Assembly: GCA_039819225.1 (NCBI GenBank)
Contig: JBCBSN010000001.1
Location: forward strand, 1-64,000
Source: Ulvibacterium sp039819225
Lineage (GTDB): Bacteria; Bacteroidota; Bacteroidia; Flavobacteriales; Flavobacteriaceae
Length of the DNA: 64,000 bases
Direction: 5' to 3'
Shown: in pieces, positions 54,134-61,472 of the stretch
How positions within the stretch are numbered: position 1 is the stretch's first letter
Layout: every line of letters starts with the position of its first letter
The notes under the pieces: generated by a model
Databases searched by the model: none
What the model was told of the DNA's origin: nothing
The model's input: only the letters and a program-made list of their open reading frames with translations
Program-made: the position numbers and the translations under genes

Positions 54134-57100
54134 ATGAATTCACTAACAATTAAACAATTTATCAAGTTGGCATTCCATTCCTTCTGTTTGCTTCTGGTAG
54201 TGGCACTTTTGAATCCTGTATTTGGTTCGGAGGCAAGGGGGCAACGTTTGGAGAACATAACCGTGAATCTCAATTCCAGAAATGCCTCGGTCATCGAGGT
54301 ATTAGAGGATATAGAGAATCAGACAGCTTTCAGCTTTGTATATGACAGAAAGGTAAACCGCCTAAGGAATACTTACGATTTGGACTACCGTAACGTTTCG
54401 TTGCGATCGGTTTTGGAGGTATTGGCGAAGGATGCAAAACTCATTTTTAGACGGCTGAACGAAACCATTGCCATCGAAGTCACACCGACCGCACAAGATC
54501 GTGTAGTGGAATTGCAGGCTATTACCATTAGCGGATTGGTCCTGGACGCGGAGGGGAACCCCTTGCCCGGGGCAAGTGTAGTGGAGGCAGGCACTACTAA
54601 TGGTACCACAACGGATTTTGATGGCATGTTTATGATAGAGGTACAAAGTGGTATTGCTTTCCTGGAGATATCCTATGTAGGGTTTATTCCGCAGCAGATA
54701 AAGGTAGGTAACCAAGAGTATCTGGAAATAACCTTGATCGAGGACGATTTTCAATTAAGTGAAGTGGTTGTGGTGGGCTACGGTTCTATAAACAGGGCCA
54801 ATGTCACCAGTGCTATATCCTCAATTGCGTCGAACGATTTTGAGGATCTTCCGGTGACCAGTATTGAGCAGGCCATTGCCGGCCAACTTGCAGGTGTAGA
54901 GATAACCCAAAACTCGGGGCAGCCCGGTGCCGCGAATGGGATAACCATACGAGGAGTAAGTACTATTACTGCAGGGGCCCAACCCCTGGTCGTCGTAGAT
55001 GGGTTGGCTTTGGCCGAAACCACATCTTTGAATACCATCAATCCAAATGATATCGAATCGGTGGAAGTGCTAAAGGATGCCGCTTCCGCAGCCATTTATG
55101 GTTCAAGGGGGGCCAATGGCGTTATCCTCATTACCACCAAGAAGGGTCGTAAAGGCAAACCCCAATTCAGCTTTAATTCCTTCGTAGGGTTCCAGGAGGT
55201 AGCCGAAAAATTGGATCTGCTCAACGCCTATCAACATGCGGAGTTCAGTAGGGATGCTAGGAACAATTACTATTTGCAGTTTGATGATGGTACGTTTTCA
55301 ACAAACGATGACACCGCTACCAGGGAGGCCAATGCGGCAGCACTGGGCTTTAATCCCAGGAAAGCGATTATACCCAGTTTCATGCAACCCTACCTGGATG
55401 GGGTGCAAGGTCTTACGGATACGGATTGGCAAGACGAACTGTTCCGAACGGCCTTGATCCAAAATTATCAGCTTGGGGTAACCGGTGGGAGCGAAAATTC
55501 TTCCTATTTCATTTCCGGGGATTATTTTGACCAAGAGGGTATTGTTGAGGGTACGGATTTTGAACGTTTTAGTTTCCGCGCCAATTTTGAGACCCGATTT
55601 TCCGATAAATTCAAATTTGGGATCAATTTGGCACCCTCGCTGCAACAGGAGAATGTAGTTGAGACCGGGTTTAGCAATGGCCCCATAAATACCTTATATA
55701 CGGCACTTCCCTATTTCCCTGTCCGAAACGAAGATGGTTCCTTGGCCATAAGCGATCAGACCATAGCGGCCACGGAAGGGGATCAGGCGCGAACCGAAAA
55801 TCCGGTAGCTTTGGCTACATTGAACAAAGATTTTCGAAGAACCTTCGTTTTCCAAGGGGGTACTTTTTTGGAATATGAGGTAATCCCCGGTCTTAAGGCC
55901 AAAACATATTGGGGGATAGATATAACCAGTAGGAGAAGGGACGTGTTCCGACCTTCTTCCGTGGGGAGAAGAAATAATCCCGCCCCAGTAGATGCATTCG
56001 GGCTAAATTCATCCTTGGACAGGATAAACTGGTTAATAGAGAATACGGTTGATTACACAAAGATTTTTGGGGAGAAGCATAATTTCAATGCCCTTTTCGG
56101 GCTTACGTATCAAGAACAGACCGAGGATTTCAATGAAACTCGGGCTATTGGTTTTCCAAATGATTTGGTCGAAACCCTAAATGCCGGTATTGTAGATAGA
56201 GAAGCCGCATTTAGTCGTAAAAACACCTTGGTTTCCTATTTGGCCAGGGTCCAATATGATTATGATGGAAAGTATTTGTTGGCCGCGGCGATACGTCGGG
56301 ATGGTTCCTCACGCTTTGGGGCGAACAACAGATTTGGAACATTTCCGTCGCTCTCTGCGGGTTATAGAATAAGCGATGAATCCTTTTTCCCCAAGTCGGA
56401 TTTTTTGAGCAACCTAAAAATTAGGGCCAGTTGGGGTTTGGCCGGGAACAATCAAATAGGGGATTTCGCCGCCCAAGCCCTGCTGGAAGAATCCAACGCC
56501 ATTATCAATGGCGGTATTGCCAATGGACTTTCTACATCCACTGCGCCAAATGCAAATTTGGGCTGGGAACAGACCAGTACCTTGGATTTTGGTTTGGATT
56601 TTGGATTTTTCAAAAATCGGTTGTCCGCCAGTTTCGATTATTATGTAGCCACCACGGATGACCTTTTATTGGAAGTACCGGTTCCCGCCCATAGCGGATT
56701 TACCACTTCATTGCAAAATATTGGGAAGGTCGAAAATCGGGGTTTTGAAGCTACCATCAGGGCCAATTATGAGCTGGGGCAATTAAGGGCGGTCACAAAC
56801 CTAAATTTTTCCACCAACCAAAACGAAGTATTGGAATTGGGGCCGGGCCAAGAGGAAATAATCGTAGGGGGACGTTCAATTACCAGGCTAGGAGGGGAAC
56901 TAGGAGCCAATTACGGATATGCGACAGATGGGATTTTTACCTCCCAGCAGGAAATTGATAGTAGGCCAAGCCTGCCCAATGCCCAAGTTGGGGAATACAT
57001 ATATGTAGATGCCAATGGGGATGGTGAAATAAATGCGGACGATAGGGTAGAACAAGGGTCGGTTTTTCCGGATTACTCCATCGGATTGAACCAAAGCTTC

Positions 57101-57577
57101 AGGTATAAAAATTTTGACCTCGGAATAGTAGTCCAAAGCGTGCAAGGAGTCACTATCCATAACCGATCCTCCAGCGTTCAGTTGTTTAATCCGGAAGGAT
57201 GGAGCAACCAATCCCTGGAATACTTTAACAACTATTACACCCCGGAACGAGGGGAAAACGCCATCTATGCGCGACCCAATTCCATTCCTAGGGACAATGG
57301 TTTTTATAGGGAGACGGATTTGTTGAAGGATGATGGGTCTTTTACACGGATCAGGAACATCACCCTGGGCTATACCTTGCCCAATTCCGTTGCCAAAGCA
57401 TTGGATATTGTATCACTTCGGGTATATCTAAGTTCCAAGAACCCCTTCACATTTACGGATTTTAGGGGATTCAACCCAGAGCAAAGATCGGGGGGAGCCT
57501 TAAGCCCGGTGGTCAATGATTGGGCCAACTATCCCCTGGAGCGGTCATTTGTGCTTGGTTTTAATTTGACATTTTAA
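54134..57577 (+). CDS. SusC-type transporter with N-terminal STN signalling domain
   Basis: A 1147-residue receptor. It has a signal peptide (about 1-36), an STN domain (about 45-120, ITVNLNSRNASVIEVLEDI...FVYDRK), a carboxypeptidase-like domain (about 130-205, PLPGASVVEAGTTNGTTTDFDG), a plug with SEVVVVGYGSI, and a barrel ending FVLGFNLTF. The STN domain contacts FecR, so this receptor both imports and signals. Its partner SusD follows after 28 bases. Confidence 0.95.
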   Translation: MNSLTIKQFIKLAFHSFCLLLVVALLNPVFGSEARGQRLENITVNLNSRNASVIEVLEDIENQTAFSFVYDRKVNRLRNTYDLDYRNVSLRSVLEVLAKDAKLIFRRLNETIAIEVTPTAQDRVVELQAITISGLVLDAEGNPLPGASVVEAGTTNGTTTDFDGMFMIEVQSGIAFLEISYVGFIPQQIKVGNQEYLEITLIEDDFQLSEVVVVGYGSINRANVTSAISSIASNDFEDLPVTSIEQAIAGQLAGVEITQNSGQPGAANGITIRGVSTITAGAQPLVVVDGLALAETTSLNTINPNDIESVEVLKDAASAAIYGSRGANGVILITTKKGRKGKPQFSFNSFVGFQEVAEKLDLLNAYQHAEFSRDARNNYYLQFDDGTFSTNDDTATREANAAALGFNPRKAIIPSFMQPYLDGVQGLTDTDWQDELFRTALIQNYQLGVTGGSENSSYFISGDYFDQEGIVEGTDFERFSFRANFETRFSDKFKFGINLAPSLQQENVVETGFSNGPINTLYTALPYFPVRNEDGSLAISDQTIAATEGDQARTENPVALATLNKDFRRTFVFQGGTFLEYEVIPGLKAKTYWGIDITSRRRDVFRPSSVGRRNNPAPVDAFGLNSSLDRINWLIENTVDYTKIFGEKHNFNALFGLTYQEQTEDFNETRAIGFPNDLVETLNAGIVDREAAFSRKNTLVSYLARVQYDYDGKYLLAAAIRRDGSSRFGANNRFGTFPSLSAGYRISDESFFPKSDFLSNLKIRASWGLAGNNQIGDFAAQALLEESNAIINGGIANGLSTSTAPNANLGWEQTSTLDFGLDFGFFKNRLSASFDYYVATTDDLLLEVPVPAHSGFTTSLQNIGKVENRGFEATIRANYELGQLRAVTNLNFSTNQNEVLELGPGQEEIIVGGRSITRLGGELGANYGYATDGIFTSQQEIDSRPSLPNAQVGEYIYVDANGDGEINADDRVEQGSVFPDYSIGLNQSFRYKNFDLGIVVQSVQGVTIHNRSSSVQLFNPEGWSNQSLEYFNNYYTPERGENAIYARPNSIPRDNGFYRETDLLKDDGSFTRIRNITLGYTLPNSVAKALDIVSLRVYLSSKNPFTFTDFRGFNPEQRSGGALSPVVNDWANYPLERSFVLGFNLTF

Positions 57578-57605
57578 TATTGACGATTCAAAGATTTTTA
57601 AAGAA

Positions 57606-59027
57606 ATGAAAAAGCTTTTACATACATATATTTCAATGCTGATGCTGACCGCGATCTTCGTAGGTTGCGAAGATCGGTTGGAGGTAAATCCAATTTCGGA
57701 AGCCAGTGCGGCCGGTTTTTTTGAGACCGAGGCCGATATTGAGCAAGGCGTGGTTTCTGCCTATGACGCCTTGCAGGAACAAGGCCAATACGGTTTTAAC
57801 TTCATGTTCCTTATGGAGATAAGGGCAGATGACGCTTTTGTTGAGAGCCCTACAAACAGCAACGGGGCCCAAGGGGATATGGACTTGTTCCAAGTTTCCC
57901 CGGATAACTTTCGGATTCGGGATTCCTGGAACGGTTGTTATAATGGGATTCAAAGGTGCAATGTGGTTCTGAATAGGATCGATGCGGTTGAGATGGAAGC
58001 TACCTTAAAAAATACCCGGATAAGCGAAGTCAAGTTTGTTAGGGCATTAACCTATTTCAATTTGGTTCGCTTGTGGGGTAACGTGCCCTTAGTTTTGGAT
58101 GAGACTGAAGATCCCTTTGATGCGTTTACCATTGGAAGGGCACCGGTGGCGGAAGTATATGGTCAGATTATTGCGGATCTAAACGATGCCGTTTCCAATC
58201 TGCCCCAAGCCAACGATATTGGAAGGGCCAACAGAGGTGCAGCACAAACGCTATTGGGCAAGGTACATCTTACCCTCGGTAATTGGGAGGAGGTCAGTAC
58301 TGTTTTACAACAGGTTTCCGGATTCAGTTTACAGCCCAACTTTGCGGACAATTTTGGGATAGCCAATGAAAATGGAATTGAATCCATTTTTGAAGTTCAG
58401 TTCAGGGCAGGAAATGGTGAGGGGAGTTTATACCCCAACCAAGTAGCTCCCGTCGGTTCTGGGGAAGAGCTTTTGAACGGTATCGGTAATCAGAGAGGGG
58501 AGAATATTCCTTCCAATGCGTTATTCGATTCTTTTGAGCCAGGGGATTTAAGACGTGATGTGTCCATAGGGGTGTTATCGGATGGTACTACGAAATATGC
58601 AAATAAGTTGATCGATATACCTATACTTGACAATGACTCCGACCTTAATATCATTGTATTTAGATATGCGGATGTATTGCTCATGTTGGCCGAAGCTCTT
58701 AATGAACAGGCCTATACTCCGGACGGGGAAGCGTTCAATTTGCTGAACCAGATACGAAATAGGGCGGGGCTGCCCTCCTTGACTTCCGCCAATTTGCCCG
58801 ATCAAGCTTCGTTTAGGGATGCTGTGTTGGAAGAAAGGCGACATGAGTTTGTATCCGAAAACCAGCGTTGGTTTGATCTGGTAAGAACAGGAAGGGCTAT
58901 TGAGGTGATGAATTCCAGTACGGATATATTTACGGTAAGCGAGTTCCAGTTGATCTATCCCATTCCCCTGGAAGCCATTGATGCCATCAATAATCCGGAC
59001 ATTTTTCCACAGAATCCCGGATATTAA
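57606..59027 (+). CDS. SusD/RagB-type surface binding lipoprotein
   Basis: A 473-residue lipoprotein (signal ending AIFVGC, Cys about 21) with SusD signatures: FFETEADIEQGVVSAYDAL near the start, KFVRALTYFNLVRLWGNVPLV in the middle and LEERRHEFVSENQRWFDLVRTGR towards the C-terminus. It pairs with the STN-type SusC. Ligand unknown; the phosphodiesterase downstream hints at a glycerophosphodiester-containing molecule. Confidence 0.95.
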   Translation: MKKLLHTYISMLMLTAIFVGCEDRLEVNPISEASAAGFFETEADIEQGVVSAYDALQEQGQYGFNFMFLMEIRADDAFVESPTNSNGAQGDMDLFQVSPDNFRIRDSWNGCYNGIQRCNVVLNRIDAVEMEATLKNTRISEVKFVRALTYFNLVRLWGNVPLVLDETEDPFDAFTIGRAPVAEVYGQIIADLNDAVSNLPQANDIGRANRGAAQTLLGKVHLTLGNWEEVSTVLQQVSGFSLQPNFADNFGIANENGIESIFEVQFRAGNGEGSLYPNQVAPVGSGEELLNGIGNQRGENIPSNALFDSFEPGDLRRDVSIGVLSDGTTKYANKLIDIPILDNDSDLNIIVFRYADVLLMLAEALNEQAYTPDGEAFNLLNQIRNRAGLPSLTSANLPDQASFRDAVLEERRHEFVSENQRWFDLVRTGRAIEVMNSSTDIFTVSEFQLIYPIPLEAIDAINNPDIFPQNPGY

Positions 59028-59145
59028 GATGAGAAGAATATATAGTTTTTGAAAACCCCGGAACCCGGGTTCAACTTGGGAAATTTAATTGAAGAATCTT
59101 GTTTTCATAATTGGAAGTTTGTTTGAGTTAGTTGAGTAGGCAATG

Positions 59146-59178
59146 GGGCCTGTTTATGCAAATAGGCCCTTTTGTTTT
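59146..59178 (+). terminator. Probable terminator after susD
   Basis: GGGCCT (59146-59151) pairs with AGGCCC (59164-59169) around a 12-base loop, followed by TTTTGTTTT. If it is efficient, the phosphodiesterase gene is transcribed separately or by read-through. Confidence 0.7.
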
Positions 59179-59206
59179 AAATAAGAAAAGCTAAAAATGT
59201 AAAAAA

Positions 59207-60178
59207 ATGAAGAATATAGGTAGCGTAAGTGCAATGATTATTTTACCAACACTTTTTTTGTTGGCATCCTGTGCGGACAAAAGAGAAGAGATAAAAAAAC
59301 CCATGCAGCAATCGACCGACTCGGTTAAAATGGTAAGAACTGCTTCGGGCATTCTCGAGGGATTAAAAAAGAATGACCAAAAAACTATCCAAGTAGTATC
59401 CCATAGGGCAGATTGGCGATATGCCCCTGAAAACTCCATTATGGCCATCCAACGATGTATCGATCTGGGTGTGGATGTCATAGAACTGGATTTTCGCCTT
59501 ACCAAGGATGGCCATTTGATCGCGATGCATGACGAGACCGTGGACAGAACTACAAACGGATCGGGCCGCATAGGTGAAATGTCCTTGACCGAAATTAAGG
59601 CATTGCGGTTAAAAAATGGATGTGGGGCGCCCCATACCAGACAGCAGGTTCCTACTTTGGAGGAGATTATGCAGCTCGTAAAAGGAAAAATCATGGTCAA
59701 TCTGGACAAAACAGAAAGTAAATGGGTCAGGGAGGCTTATGAGGTGCTAAAAAAAACCAATACCGTGGATCATGCCATTTTTAAGGGAAACGATGACCTG
59801 GAAACCATGCGAAAAAAATACGGTAGCCTAATGGACAGTATAATTTACATGCCCAAACTTTGGTACAAGTATGAAAATGCACGGGAATTTAGAAGGGCCT
59901 TTGAAAATGATATAGACCCCTTTATGTATGAAACCCTCTTTGATACCGAAGAGGCGGAAACCTTTACCATGATACCCCAAATGAAACGCGAAGGGGATTC
60001 CTTTTTGGCCATTGCCCTTTGGGATGAACTTTGCGCAGGTCGTACGGATGAAGTCGCTCTATTGGATGGCCCCGAAGAATCCTGGGGGTGGCTCATTGCA
60101 AATGGTGCCGACGCCATAATGACCGATAGACCGGAAGAGTTGTTGGCCTATTTAAGAAAAAAGGGCTTGCATGATTAA
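59207..60178 (+). CDS. Glycerophosphodiester phosphodiesterase lipoprotein
   Basis: A 323-residue lipoprotein (LLASC, Cys about 22) with a complete GDPD domain. The catalytic His66 is in SHRADWRYAPENS and His108 in MHDETVDRTT, with metal-binding Glu/Asp in IELDFR and a later VNLDK. The family cleaves glycerophosphodiesters to glycerol-3-phosphate and an alcohol. Exported to the envelope next to a SusC/D pair, it could process an imported phospholipid head-group compound or a glycerophosphate-decorated polymer. Confidence 0.9.
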   Translation: MKNIGSVSAMIILPTLFLLASCADKREEIKKPMQQSTDSVKMVRTASGILEGLKKNDQKTIQVVSHRADWRYAPENSIMAIQRCIDLGVDVIELDFRLTKDGHLIAMHDETVDRTTNGSGRIGEMSLTEIKALRLKNGCGAPHTRQQVPTLEEIMQLVKGKIMVNLDKTESKWVREAYEVLKKTNTVDHAIFKGNDDLETMRKKYGSLMDSIIYMPKLWYKYENAREFRRAFENDIDPFMYETLFDTEEAETFTMIPQMKREGDSFLAIALWDELCAGRTDEVALLDGPEESWGWLIANGADAIMTDRPEELLAYLRKKGLHD

Positions 60179-60195
60179 TGAACCCAACCTTTGAT

Positions 60196-60651
60196 CTAAG
60201 CCCCTTTAAGGGACAATACCGTTATGGACCAGATGATCAAGGAAGATAAAAACAAACCTATGGTATTGGCCACAAAGGCATTGGAACGGTCTATGCCAAA
60301 AAGGTAGGTGGCTATACTACCTGCATAAACCCCTGTGCCCGGTAATGGGATCATCACAAAAAAGATGAGACCCCAGAAGCCATATTTATGGATTTTTTTG
60401 GCTGAAGCCAATTTCGCCCTTCGGGCCACAAAAATGGCCGCTTTTTTATAGGAATACCATCTCAGCATATATCCATTGATACGCTCAAGAAAAAAGAGCA
60501 TTAGGGGAAACACTAGCGCATTGGCCAAAAAGCAGGTGATAAAAACCACATATTTGTCGATCCCGTTAAGGATCCCGTAGGGAATACCCACTTTGGCCTC
60601 CCCAAGTGGTGATAGGCTCCATAAAATGGTGATGATGAGATCCGCTAGCAA
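60196..60651 (-). CDS. Small multidrug-export family membrane protein (COG2426)
   Basis: A 151-residue protein with about four helices and the family pattern LSPLGEAKVGIPYGI near the start and FFVMIPLPGTGVYAGS in the middle (PF06695). Despite the family name, transport function is not proven for most members. It is convergent with the phosphodiesterase gene and separated from it by 17 bases. Confidence 0.85.
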   Translation of the reverse strand: MLADLIITILWSLSPLGEAKVGIPYGILNGIDKYVVFITCFLANALVFPLMLFFLERINGYMLRWYSYKKAAIFVARRAKLASAKKIHKYGFWGLIFFVMIPLPGTGVYAGSIATYLFGIDRSNAFVANTIGLFLSSLIIWSITVLSLKGA

Positions 60652-60812
60652 GAAGGTTCTTTTTTTTGGCGAAGCTACGTTTCAAACGCAAGGTATGCAT
60701 CATAGAAAATCATAAAAAAAGCCAAAATTCGACACCCCGTGCAAAATATCGGGTAAGATTAAACTTACTTTTTCAAAGTACCAAAAACAAAGGCGGTATT
60801 TTGGCGATGAAA

Positions 60813-61343
60813 TTAAAAGAAAACCCGCACAAAAGGCATCCAGGCATCGGCATAAATACTGTCCTCTTCGTCAAAAAGAACATCGTACCGTATGCCCACG
60901 GTTACATTCCTCTGGGTGTATCCTATTCCGAGGAAAAGGGCAGGTGACCAATAATTGTCTTCCAACTGTATCAAGCCGTTATCAAATTCCCGATTAATGC
61001 GCAATTGCTCAAATTCTGCGGAAAGTTGAATGGCAGGGATGGGGTTATAAAGTGAGATCAAGCTGCCCCCATAGGCCAATAATTTATCGTCATTAAACTT
61101 AGCGTAGTTAAAGATAAGGCTAGTGCCCAGGGCAAATTCGCGGTTAAACTGATAGATGGCCGAGGGGGATAGGGATCCATTGAATCCACCATTGGTAAAT
61201 CCGAGCCCTATACCGCCGCCAAACCGGACATTCTCCCAAAATGCCGATTTAGGTTTGCCCACGGGGTTTTGGGAAAAAACTAGGGAACAGATAAAAAAAC
61301 AAAAAAGCAGCACAACTAACTTTAGGGGCATTCTGGGTTTCAT
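60813..61343 (-). CDS. Outer-membrane beta-barrel protein upstream of sucA
   Basis: A 176-residue secreted protein from ATG 61343 (MKPRMPLKLV...LVFSQ), chosen because the signal peptide starts there; the frame itself is open further upstream. Alternating short strands (FGGGIGLGFTNGGF, FALGTSLIFNYAKF, SPALFLGIGYTQRNV) and the C-terminal FVRVFF indicate a small beta-barrel. I recall homologues next to sucA being labelled alpha-ketoglutarate decarboxylase in databases; the sequence gives no support for that enzyme activity. Confidence 0.75.
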   Translation of the reverse strand: MKPRMPLKLVVLLFCFFICSLVFSQNPVGKPKSAFWENVRFGGGIGLGFTNGGFNGSLSPSAIYQFNREFALGTSLIFNYAKFNDDKLLAYGGSLISLYNPIPAIQLSAEFEQLRINREFDNGLIQLEDNYWSPALFLGIGYTQRNVTVGIRYDVLFDEEDSIYADAWMPFVRVFF

Positions 61344-61472
61344 TGTTTGAAATTTTTCGGAATACGCCGCCAAGATACATCGAGATAGGGTAAATGTTGT
61401 ATTTTTGGATAATCTTTTAACAATATGCCCTTTGGCCAAATCCTCTGATTCTTAAACGATCTGGTTTATTTT

